A model generated the notes under the pieces. The model saw only the letters and a program-made list of their open reading frames with translations, ran no database searches and was not told the origin of the DNA. 11,968 nt of DNA from an uncultured Erysipelotrichaceae bacterium (lineage in GTDB: Bacteria; Bacillota_I; Bacilli_A; Erysipelotrichales; Erysipelotrichaceae), in the NCBI GenBank assembly GCA_937893115.1, contig CALBGK010000209.1:1-11968 (forward strand), given 5' to 3'. Shown in pieces: positions 6,198 to 11,968 of this stretch. The position numbers and the translations under genes were made by a program. Positions within the stretch are counted from its first letter, which is position 1. Every line of letters begins with the position of its first letter.

Positions 6198-6308
6198 AAA
6201 ACTTCAGGGCAAGGTGAAATTCCTGACCGGCGGTATACCCCGCGAGCCTTCGGGTTGAACTTGTGCGATTCAAGTGGCGACAGTAAAGTCTGGATGAAAG
6301 ATAGTTTT
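6198..6308 (+). promoter_or_regulatory. FMN riboswitch (RFN element)
   Basis: The conserved core of the flavin mononucleotide aptamer is readable in order: CTTCAGGGCAAGGTGAAATT (6202-6221), GACCGGCGGTA, CCCGCGAGCC, a variable arm with the pair TTGAACTTG/ATTCAAG, and GACAGTAAAGTCTGGATGAA close to the end. The closing stem P1 pairs AAAACT (6198-6203) with AGTTTT (6303-6308). In Bacillota this element turns off riboflavin synthesis or uptake genes when FMN is plentiful; here it lies just upstream of ribU, so it should limit riboflavin import. Identification is by direct match to the known consensus. Confidence 0.95.
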
Positions 6309-6325
6309 TTTAAATATCATTCATG

Positions 6326-6360
6326 CCCAGAGAAGGTTACAAAACCTTTTTTCTTTTGGG
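6326..6360 (+). terminator. Riboswitch expression platform: terminator hairpin next to the ribU ribosome binding site
   Basis: AAGGTT (6333-6338) pairs with AACCTT (6343-6348) around loop ACAA, and the stem can extend with A-U and G-U pairs down to 6329/6352, followed by TTCTTTT. This is the expected FMN-bound OFF terminator. CCC (6326-6328) could also pair with GGG (6358-6360), the first three bases of the ribU ribosome binding site GGGAGG, so translation may be blocked too. The second role is inference. Confidence 0.65.
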
Positions 6361-6369
6361 AGGATTATT

Positions 6370-6966
6370 ATGCAAAATAGGTTATTATCTACAAGAAACA
6401 TGGCCAAGATTTCTATTTTGGCTGTCATCGCCTTCGTGCTCATGTACTTTGAGTTTCCACTGCCATTTATTGCTCCGCCATTTTATCAAATTGACTTCTC
6501 TGAAATACCTGTATTGATCGGTGGATTTGCGATATCACCTATGGCCGCTGTCATCATCGAATTATTTAAGAATTTATTAAATGTAATATTCCAGGGAACG
6601 GCAACGGCCTTTGTCGGCGAACTATCTAATTTTATCGTCGGGTGTGCCTTTGTGGTTCCAGCCAGTCTCATATATCGTCATCAAAAGACTAAGAAAAATG
6701 CCGTCATCGGCCTATCGGTTGGTGTTATTTCGATGGCTGTCATCGGCTTTATCTCCAATCTTTTCTTTGTTATTCCAGCCTATGTAAAATTTATGAATCT
6801 GCCGCTAGAGAGCATCATCGCTATGGCTAGCAACATCTTTCCTTTTATCGATTCAACATTTTTGCTCGTCCTTTGTTGCACGACGCCATTTAATTTAATC
6901 AAGGGCATCTTATCATCAGTCATTACCTTAGTAATTTATAAACACATATCACCTTTATTAAAGTGA
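6370..6966 (+). CDS. ribU: Riboflavin ECF transporter S component RibU
   Basis: Substrate-binding membrane subunit of an energy-coupling factor transporter for riboflavin, 198 residues, about six hydrophobic segments. The signature stretches are present: FPLPFIAPPFYQIDFSEIP near residues 36-54, then IGGFAISPMAAVIIELFKNL, then a GTATAFVGELSNFIVG motif, as in RibU proteins of Bacillota. The FMN riboswitch upstream independently supports the riboflavin assignment. The start at 6370 follows GGGAGG (6358-6363) with six bases spacing; an overlapping out-of-frame reading from 6323 is not real. The energising subunits EcfA, EcfA' and EcfT are not in this window and would be shared from another locus. 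No riboflavin synthesis genes are adjacent. Confidence 0.95.
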   Translation: MQNRLLSTRNMAKISILAVIAFVLMYFEFPLPFIAPPFYQIDFSEIPVLIGGFAISPMAAVIIELFKNLLNVIFQGTATAFVGELSNFIVGCAFVVPASLIYRHQKTKKNAVIGLSVGVISMAVIGFISNLFFVIPAYVKFMNLPLESIIAMASNIFPFIDSTFLLVLCCTTPFNLIKGILSSVITLVIYKHISPLLK

Positions 6967-6980
6967 GAAAATGCCCTTTT
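6949..6980 (+). terminator. Possible terminator at the end of ribU
   Basis: A hairpin with a bulged C pairs TCAC-TTT (6949-6956) with AAAGTGA (6960-6966) over the stop codon. The following ATGCCCTT (6971-6978), which leads into a T run, is also perfectly complementary to AAGGGCAT at 6901-6908. Neither is a classic compact terminator; the assignment is tentative. Confidence 0.35.
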
Positions 6981-7006
6981 TATGCATATTTTAGCCCTAT
7001 ATAGTG

Positions 7007-7035
7007 TTTATTTTTAATAGTGGCTTTGTTATAAT
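7007..7035 (+). promoter_or_regulatory. Predicted promoter of the tail-anchored protein-cmk-der-gpsA operon
   Basis: A perfect -10 box TATAAT (7030-7035) with an extended TG (7027-7028) lies 17 bases after TTTATT (7007-7012). Transcription would begin near 7041, with GGAGG (7045-7049) close behind. No other clear promoter is seen before the terminator at 11341. Confidence 0.8.
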
Positions 7036-7056
7036 AAGTTATACGGAGGTTTTCTC

Positions 7057-8358
7057 ATGGAAAGACAAACAAGAACAAAAAAATATTCTGATTTAAGAAA
7101 TCAATTAGAGAATAATAATGAAGTAGAAGGTAAGACTGCAGATCTTTCAACATATGAAAATAAATTAAAGAGTGTCGAAGAGGCTTTAAAGGTGCCAACT
7201 GAAGAAGTTAAGGAAGAAGTGCCTGTTTCAGTGACAGAAGAAGAAGTTAAAGAACCAGAAATAACAAACGACAATCAACCACAAACTGTTGAAGAAATAC
7301 AAGAAAACCTTAATGAAGATAATAATTCATCCGAAGACTTATTAGACTTATTAGATTTGGTATCTGAAGAAAGTACTGAGGAAGTTTCAATAGTAGAAGA
7401 AAGTCCTGTTCAAGAAACAGTAACTGAAGAAGTTAAAGAAGAAACAATTTCAAACGTCGAAGAAGCAGAAGAGACAGTAGTTTCTGCTCCTGAAGTAGTT
7501 GAAGAAGTTCAAGAGACTGAGGTAGCTGTTGAAGAAGTTTCTGAACCAGTGGTTGAGGAAGTTATTGAAGAGGCACCTCAAGCTGAGACAGTAATTGAAG
7601 AAGTACCTGTCGAAGAGAATACAGAAAAGGCAGTTGAAGTACAAACTTCAGGTGATGATTATTTAGAAAAGACTTTAGAAGAAGTTAATCAATACAATAA
7701 AGCTCAAGGCCTGTTGACTGCCGATGATGTTCCTGAGCGCATCTTGGGCGAAGTTCGTGGAACTACTGTTGAAGAAGTTAAAGAAGAAAGTGAAGATTTA
7801 AATAATACTGTCACTTTAGAAATTAAAAGAATCATAGCTTCAATGGAAGAAGAGCCACAGAGCGAAGAAGTAGTTGAAGAAGTCAAAGTTCAAGAAGAAG
7901 CTGCACAAGAGAGTAGCGATACAACTAATGTCGACTTAGAAAAATTATTCGCTACAGCTGGTATTTCTAAAGAAGCTGCTGAATTATTAAAACCTTATCT
8001 CAAGGCCGAGCCAGTTGAAGAGAGTCATGAAGTAGTCGCTCAAGCTATCGAAGTTCCTGAGATGAGTGAAGAAGAAAAAGAAATTGAGGCAGTGAAGATA
8101 GAAGAAGAGATTGAAAAGACCAAGGTTGATCTCTTGATCGCTGATAGTGACACAACTAAGGATGAAAAACTCTTAAATGATACTATTCCTTTCGTAATTG
8201 ATACTAATGAAGAAAGCGAAGAAGAAGTTGTAGAAGAGGAAGAAGATTCGACGCCAAATAAGATATTAAATATAATTCTCATTGTATTGATTGTTGTATT
8301 ATTGGCTGTATTGGGTGTTATTATTTATTGGATTCTATTAGCCCAAGGAATTCTATAA
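7057..8358 (+). CDS. Unrecognised Glu/Val-rich low-complexity protein with C-terminal membrane anchor
   Basis: 433 residues; I do not recognise the family. The basic N-terminus (MERQTRTKKYSDLRNQLENN) is followed by a long, strongly acidic region rich in EEV/VEE repeats (about 45-195, 236-290 and 335-396). Less repetitive islands stand out: about 199-234 (contains YLEKTLEEVNQYNKAQGLL and ERILGEVRG), 249-263 (TVTLEIKRIIASM), 291-316 and 355-385. A single hydrophobic helix at about 401-428 follows NK and ends almost at the C-terminus, with no signal peptide, so a tail-anchored protein with a large cytoplasmic domain is likely. GGAGG lies seven bases before the ATG. It heads the operon with cmk (TAATG junction), der and gpsA. 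A role as an extended cytoplasmic tether or scaffold is speculation. Confidence 0.85.
   Translation: MERQTRTKKYSDLRNQLENNNEVEGKTADLSTYENKLKSVEEALKVPTEEVKEEVPVSVTEEEVKEPEITNDNQPQTVEEIQENLNEDNNSSEDLLDLLDLVSEESTEEVSIVEESPVQETVTEEVKEETISNVEEAEETVVSAPEVVEEVQETEVAVEEVSEPVVEEVIEEAPQAETVIEEVPVEENTEKAVEVQTSGDDYLEKTLEEVNQYNKAQGLLTADDVPERILGEVRGTTVEEVKEESEDLNNTVTLEIKRIIASMEEEPQSEEVVEEVKVQEEAAQESSDTTNVDLEKLFATAGISKEAAELLKPYLKAEPVEESHEVVAQAIEVPEMSEEEKEIEAVKIEEEIEKTKVDLLIADSDTTKDEKLLNDTIPFVIDTNEESEEEVVEEEEDSTPNKILNIILIVLIVVLLAVLGVIIYWILLAQGIL
7195..8250 (+). repeat. Imperfect GAAGAAGTT-type repeats encoding EEV motifs
   Basis: The 10-mer GAAGAAGTTA recurs at 7201, 7240, 7426 and 7771, and many variants of GAAGAAGTT and GTTGAAGAAG lie between. 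They encode the EEVK/VEEV repeats of the acidic protein. Spacing is irregular, so this is low-complexity drift or slippage, not a precise tandem array. The repeats make this segment prone to length variation and misassembly. Confidence 0.7.
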
Positions 8359-9017
8359 TGAAAATAAATATCGCTATAGATGGACCTAGCGCCGCTGGTA
8401 AGAGCAGTATCGCTGATATTCTTGCCAGTAGGCTTTCTTATGTTCATCTAGACACGGGAGCCATGTATAGAGCTGTTGCTTACTATCTTATTCAAAATGG
8501 CATCAAACTCGATGACGAAGAAAAGATCGTCGCTGCTCTTAAAGATATTTCTTTAAAAATCAATGGTGATGGCAGAGTCTATATAAATGGTGAAGATGTC
8601 ACTGATATGCTTAGAACAGAAAGTATTTCTTTAGCTGCCTCTGATGTCTCTAAATATGATGCAGTACGTAAATATCTAGTCTCTTTGCAACAAGAAATGG
8701 CTGCTAGTAAGGGTTATATTCTCGATGGCCGCGATATTGGCACAGTAGTGCTCAAGAATGCGGAAGTAAAGATATACTTGGTGGCAAGTAGTGAAGAAAG
8801 AGCTAAGCGCCGAGTTAGTCAAAATGCCGCTAAGGGCATTATCTGTGATTATGATAAAGTTCTTGATGATATTAAAAAAAGAGATTATCAAGATATGCAT
8901 AGAGCGATATCACCTTTGACTAAGGCTCAAGATGCCATAGAAATAGATACATCTGACTTAACTATCGATGAGGTAGTTGACTATATTTTACAAATTGTAA
9001 ATTCCAAACTAGCATAA
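8358..9017 (+). CDS. cmk: Cytidylate kinase
   Basis: Phosphorylates CMP and dCMP with ATP in the cytoplasm, supplying CDP/dCDP for nucleic acid and lipid precursors. The protein has 219 residues, the usual size. The P-loop GPSAAGKS is at 9-16, LDTGAMYRA at 31-39, the CMP-binding LDGRDIGT at about 122-129, RAKRRV near 148-153, and the C-terminal [14 protein letters not shown] near 174-187. The start at 8358 shares one base with the stop of the preceding gene (TAATG) and has AAGGAA (8345-8350) seven bases upstream. der follows 14 bases later, with its ribosome binding site overlapping the cmk stop. Confidence 0.97.
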   Translation: MKINIAIDGPSAAGKSSIADILASRLSYVHLDTGAMYRAVAYYLIQNGIKLDDEEKIVAALKDISLKINGDGRVYINGEDVTDMLRTESISLAASDVSKYDAVRKYLVSLQQEMAASKGYILDGRDIGTVVLKNAEVKIYLVASSEERAKRRVSQNAAKGIICDYDKVLDDIKKRDYQDMHRAISPLTKAQDAIEIDTSDLTIDEVVDYILQIVNSKLA

Positions 9018-9031
9018 AGGAGGATATTCTA

Positions 9032-10345
9032 TTGATTGATGGAACAGTAGCAATCGTTGGTAGACCAAACGTTGGGAAATCAACGATTTTTAATCGTATT
9101 CTAGAAGAACGTGTTTCAATAGTTGAAGACTTGCCAGGCGTGACTAGAGATAGAATATATGGTGAAGCTTCATGGCTCTCTAAGACTCTTAGATTTATCG
9201 ATACAGGTGGTATACAGATTGCTGATGTACCATTTCAAAAAGAGATTAAGGCCCAGGTAGATATTGCCATCGAAGAAGCCGATGTCATCATTTTTATCAC
9301 TAATGGTCAAGAGGGTTTGACTAATGATGATGAATATATTGCTAAACTTTTACGCAAGAGTGGTAAACCAGTTATTTTAGCTGTCAACAAGATAGACGAT
9401 TTTGACAAGATTAATAATATATATGAGTTTTATTCTTTAGGTTTAGGAGATCCTATTGCCGTATCTGGTTCGCATGGTATAGGAATTGGTGATGTCCTAG
9501 ATAAATGTATAGAGAATTTACCTTTAAAGCCTAAAGATAATTATGAAGGCATGATAAAGTTTGCGATTATTGGTCGTCCTAATGTTGGTAAGAGTAGTTT
9601 GACTAATGCCTTTTTGAATGAAGAAAGAGTTATCGTATCTAATGTGGAAGGTACGACTAGAGATGCCATTGACACTGTCTTTAAATATGACGATAAGGCC
9701 TATGTTGTGATTGATACAGCTGGTATTAGAAAAAGTGGCAAGATATATGAAAATGTCGAGAAGTATTCTGTTTTAAGAGCTAAGGCAGCTATTGATAGAG
9801 CCGATGTAATCCTTGTGGTAATCGATGGAGAAAAGGGCATCATTGAACAGGATAAACATGTCGCTGGTTTAGCTCATGAAGCTTTAAAAGGTGTTATCAT
9901 AGTCTATAATAAGTGGGATTTGATCGAGAAGAATGAAAAGACTATGGCCGAGACGGAAAAGAAGATCAGACAAGAATTTGCCTATCTTGACTATGCGCCA
10001 ATAGCCTTTGTCTCAGCGATTAATAAAAAGCGAGTACACACTCTCTTCCCTCTAATTAATATGGTCTATGAAAATATAAATCTTAGGATTAAGACTAATG
10101 TCCTCAACGAAGTTATCTATGACGCTCAGGCAACCAATCCACCTAAGACTCATAATGGTAAAAGACTTAAGATTTATTATGCTTCACAGGTACAGGTTGC
10201 TCCTTGTGTCATAGTCTTATTTGTCAATGATCCAGAATTGATGCATTTCTCTTATTCGCGTTATATTGAAAATAAACTTCGTGAAGCCTTTGGCTTTGAA
10301 GGGGTTCCTATTCGCGTCATCGCTAGAAAGAAGGACAGCAAATGA
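9032..10345 (+). CDS. der: Ribosome biogenesis GTPase Der (EngA)
   Basis: Tandem-domain GTPase needed for 50S subunit assembly, 437 residues as usual for the family. First G domain: GRPNVGKS 10-17, DTGG 57-60, NKID 119-122, SGSHG near 145. Second: GRPNVGKS 181-188, DTAG 228-231, NKWD 293-296, SAINKK near 328. A KH-like C-terminal domain covers about 350-437. The start is TTG at 9032: AAAGGAGG (9016-9023) lies eight bases upstream, and [17 protein letters not shown] matches the family N-terminus. The TGA stop overlaps the gpsA ATG in an ATGA junction, so the two are probably translationally coupled. The der-gpsA pair is a common arrangement in Bacillota. Confidence 0.98.
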   Translation: MIDGTVAIVGRPNVGKSTIFNRILEERVSIVEDLPGVTRDRIYGEASWLSKTLRFIDTGGIQIADVPFQKEIKAQVDIAIEEADVIIFITNGQEGLTNDDEYIAKLLRKSGKPVILAVNKIDDFDKINNIYEFYSLGLGDPIAVSGSHGIGIGDVLDKCIENLPLKPKDNYEGMIKFAIIGRPNVGKSSLTNAFLNEERVIVSNVEGTTRDAIDTVFKYDDKAYVVIDTAGIRKSGKIYENVEKYSVLRAKAAIDRADVILVVIDGEKGIIEQDKHVAGLAHEALKGVIIVYNKWDLIEKNEKTMAETEKKIRQEFAYLDYAPIAFVSAINKKRVHTLFPLINMVYENINLRIKTNVLNEVIYDAQATNPPKTHNGKRLKIYYASQVQVAPCVIVLFVNDPELMHFSYSRYIENKLREAFGFEGVPIRVIARKKDSK

Positions 10346-11334
10346 AAGTTAGAATAATTGGAACCGGAAGTTGGGCTACTGCACTAGCTCAGGTATTAGT
10401 TGATAATGGACAAGATGTCTTATTATATGGCATATCTCAAGATGAGATTGATGATATCAATAATAATCATCGTAATGATAAATTCTTTGATGTCGATATA
10501 GCTGAGGGTATCAAGGCTAGTAATGATTTAAATATTATTAATGATGCTGATATCATCTTATTAGCTACTCCAGTTAAAGCTATTGAAGGAGTCATGAATC
10601 AAATATTAGAAATATTAGATCATCCTGTCTACTTCATCAATGTTTCTAAAGGTTTTCATCCTGAAACATTTGAGCGCTTATCTGTCTTTATTAAAAGAAT
10701 GGCTAAGGATAAATGCTTAGATGTAATATCTTTAATTGGCCCTTCACATGCTGAAGAAGTAATACAGAGACTGCTAACGACAGTCAATAGTGTATGCGAG
10801 AATGAAGAAGTGGCAGCTAAGGTACAAGAACTATTTGCCAATCAATACTTCCGCGTATATCGCAATACTGATGTAGTAGGAGCAGAAATTGCAGCTGCAT
10901 GTAAGAACATCTTTGCGATTGCCTCCGGCGTCTTACAAGGCTTGAATCAAGGTGATAATGCTAGAGCTGCTCTCATGACTAGAGGTTTATTTGAGATGAC
11001 TAGATTTGGTTTATTCTTTGGTGGTAAAGAGTCAACTTTCCTAGGGCTTAATGGTGTTGGTGACTTGATAGTAACTTGTTCATCATATCATTCACGTAAC
11101 TTCCAAGCTGGTCTAATTATTGGTAAAGATGATGATGCTACTATGTTTCTCAAAAATAATCAGAAGACAACAGAAGGCGTCTTAACTACTAAAGTAGTAT
11201 ATGAATTAGCGATGAAATATAATATCAATATGCCTATTACTGCTGAGGTATATAAGGTATTATATGAACATAAAAAGCCATCTTCAGCTATTAATGATTT
11301 GATGAGCAGAGAATTGAAAGCTGAGATGATTTAA
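10342..11334 (+). CDS. gpsA: Glycerol-3-phosphate dehydrogenase [NAD(P)+]
   Basis: Cytoplasmic enzyme that reduces dihydroxyacetone phosphate to sn-glycerol 3-phosphate, the backbone for membrane phospholipids. 330 residues, full length. The N-terminal nucleotide-binding loop is [10 protein letters not shown] (7-16); the third Gly of the usual GxGxxG is Ala12. The substrate-site lysines K103 (VSKG) and K188 (ACKN), GPSHAEEV (133-140), GDLIVTC (240-246) and R252 (SRN) are all present. The stretch after GPSHAEEV reads [10 protein letters not shown] instead of the common RGLPTAVVVAS, a moderate divergence. AAGGA (10331-10335) precedes the ATG by six bases. It is the last gene of the operon. Confidence 0.96.
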   Translation: MKVRIIGTGSWATALAQVLVDNGQDVLLYGISQDEIDDINNNHRNDKFFDVDIAEGIKASNDLNIINDADIILLATPVKAIEGVMNQILEILDHPVYFINVSKGFHPETFERLSVFIKRMAKDKCLDVISLIGPSHAEEVIQRLLTTVNSVCENEEVAAKVQELFANQYFRVYRNTDVVGAEIAAACKNIFAIASGVLQGLNQGDNARAALMTRGLFEMTRFGLFFGGKESTFLGLNGVGDLIVTCSSYHSRNFQAGLIIGKDDDATMFLKNNQKTTEGVLTTKVVYELAMKYNINMPITAEVYKVLYEHKKPSSAINDLMSRELKAEMI

Positions 11335-11340
11335 GATATT

Positions 11341-11366
11341 AAGGCTGAATTTGATTCAGCCTTTTT
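11341..11366 (+). terminator. Intrinsic terminator of the cmk-der-gpsA operon
   Basis: AAGGCTGAAT (11341-11350) pairs over 10 bp without mismatch with ATTCAGCCTT (11354-11363), loop TTG, ending in TTTTT (11362-11366). It lies six bases after the gpsA stop codon. Confidence 0.95.
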
Positions 11367-11438
11367 ATTAGAATAGCTATAATTTTCAGCATCTAATTAT
11401 TAATTTTGATATTCCTATCTTATAAGGAATAGTTTTTG

Positions 11439-11709
11439 ATGGAATATAGAATTATTGAAAAGGAAGCTTTCAATATGTAATTGTGAATGTCTCTTACGAA
11501 TAATATACAAATTTTCTAAAAGGAGCTGGTGAATTGATACATATAATCGGGATCTTAACTACTAAAAATGACATTAGTGCTAATCTTGAAATAGTACCCA
11601 TTAAAGCTTACACATGGACAGTCTTTTCAAATGAGGGGTTATTTCCTTGCATGCCGTGGCAAAAATCTATGCCAATAGTGAGATTTGGATACCAGTAATC
11701 AAAAAATAA
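11439..11709 (+). pseudogene. Decayed GyrI-like / AraC-type effector-binding-domain gene
   Basis: Three pieces in three frames read in the correct order for this domain. Piece 1 (11439-11480): MEYRIIEKEAFNM then TAA, the typical N-terminus of stand-alone effector-binding proteins, with AAGGAA (11424-11429) nine bases before the ATG. Piece 2 (about 11480-11650): VNVSYE, TAA at 11501, then NFLKGAGELIHIIGILTTKN, then EIVPIKAYTWTVFSNEG, the strand containing the family W-x-V-F signature. Piece 3 (about 11667-11709): WQKIYANSEIWIPVIKK and stop, resembling the family C-terminus. About 90 codons remain of the roughly 150-165 expected, so stops, frameshifts and internal deletions are all needed. A 54-residue reading frame from TTG 11534 to 11698, with AAAAGGAG upstream, is a fragment of this remnant. 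Family recognition is from memory of motifs. Confidence 0.7.
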
Positions 11710-11727
11710 TTTTCCGCAATAATACAA

Positions 11728-11773
11728 TTAAAAGGAGCTATTAGAAATGATTATTCATTCTTAATAGCTCCTT
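11728..11773 (-). terminator. Terminator of the minus-strand gene
   Basis: AAGGAGCTATTA (11732-11743) pairs over 12 bp with TAATAGCTCCTT (11762-11773); an inner 5-bp stem (AATGA/TCATT) closes a TTAT loop. On the minus strand the hairpin begins 11 bases after the stop codon and is followed by TTTT, so it terminates minus-strand transcription. On the plus strand there is no U run. Confidence 0.85.
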
Positions 11774-11783
11774 ATAAATTTAT

Positions 11784-11968
11784 CTATCTAATTGTTTCGC
11801 ACTTTTCACCTTCACCATTTGATGTCCATCCGCAGACTTGAACACTTTGACCAGGAGTATAAGAGATAGTTCCTGAATAACTTGGTGAAGAGCTTTCGAT
11901 GCTGGCAACTTCACTGCCATCCACTAAAATACGAGCGTAGTAGCTTGAAGCACCGATGACGGTAAATC
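11784..11968 (-). CDS. C-terminal end of an unrecognised, probably cell-surface protein (5' end outside window)
   Basis: Sixty residues plus a TAG stop are visible; the frame is open to the window edge. The stretch is rich in Ser, Thr, Tyr, Gly and Val and alternates like beta strands (SSYYARILVDGSEVASIE, then YSGTISYTPGQSVQVCGWTS). This looks like an Ig-like or fibronectin-like add-on domain of an exported protein; class A penicillin-binding proteins sometimes end in such a domain, but nothing here proves that. Two cysteines (VCGW and EKCE) could form a disulfide. The gene converges on gpsA, and a good terminator follows it. Function not assigned. Confidence 0.7.
   Translation of the reverse strand, partial: FTVIGASSYYARILVDGSEVASIESSSPSYSGTISYTPGQSVQVCGWTSNGEGEKCETIR

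Noticed and set aside
7450..8282. Minus-strand open frames opposite the acidic protein gene (about 60-80 codons, Ser- or Phe-rich)
   Set aside because: They are complements of the GAA/GTT repeats, with no RBS and no credible protein character.
11378..11383. TATAAT after the gpsA terminator as a promoter of the GyrI-like remnant
   Set aside because: The -35 position falls in the terminator stem with a poor match (TTCAGC); isolated -10 matches are expected in such A+T-rich DNA.
1..11968. A new defence, toxin-antitoxin, phage or mobile system
   Set aside because: No array of spaced repeats, integrase, transposase, nuclease or paired small genes is present; all intact genes but the tail-anchored protein and the edge gene belong to known housekeeping or competence families.

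Overview
The window is A+T-rich chromosomal DNA from a low-GC Gram-positive bacterium (Bacillota, class Bacilli; inferred). The gene complement resembles the Erysipelotrichales or uncultured Mollicutes-related lineages: a comG operon, an FMN-riboswitch-controlled RibU, EF-P with an unusual tip loop, glycogen branching enzyme, and very tight gene packing. The standard genetic code applies. Tryptophan is TGG throughout, and glgB, comGA, comGF, ribU and der all end in TGA at the expected place.

Layout. (1) 1-1184 is the 3' part of glgB (glycogen branching enzyme). (2) 1181-2040 holds rpmG (bL33) and a metallo-beta-lactamase-fold hydrolase, each closed by a short terminator hairpin that contains the stop codon. 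(3) 2089-5533 is a complete seven-gene comG operon (comGA ATPase, comGB membrane protein, five pseudopilins) for the DNA-uptake pseudopilus. Most of its genes overlap their neighbours. (4) 5523-6159 is efp with its own promoter and terminator. From memory, an MBL gene (yqgX), comG and efp also lie near each other in Bacillus subtilis. (5) 6161-6980 is a promoter, an FMN (RFN) riboswitch with a terminator-type expression platform, and ribU, the riboflavin S component of an ECF transporter. (6) 7007-11366 is a four-gene operon: an unrecognised Glu/Val-rich tail-anchored protein, cmk, der and gpsA, ending at a strong terminator. (7) 11367-11730 has no intact gene but carries a decayed GyrI-like/AraC effector-binding-domain gene, recognisable in three pieces in three frames. 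(8) 11728-11968, minus strand, is the C-terminal end of an unrecognised gene, probably for a cell-surface protein, followed by its terminator.

Most of the window is housekeeping (CMP recycling, ribosome assembly, phospholipid precursor synthesis, riboflavin import, translation of proline stretches) plus competence. I found no CRISPR array, insertion sequence, toxin-antitoxin, phage or new defence system. The most useful observations are the uncertain 5' end of comGG (a good ribosome binding site and ATG followed by an in-frame TGA), the EF-P tip with Met where the modified Lys/Arg normally sits, the degraded GyrI-like gene, the very short ComGE-type pseudopilin, and the low-complexity tail-anchored protein heading the cmk-der-gpsA operon.
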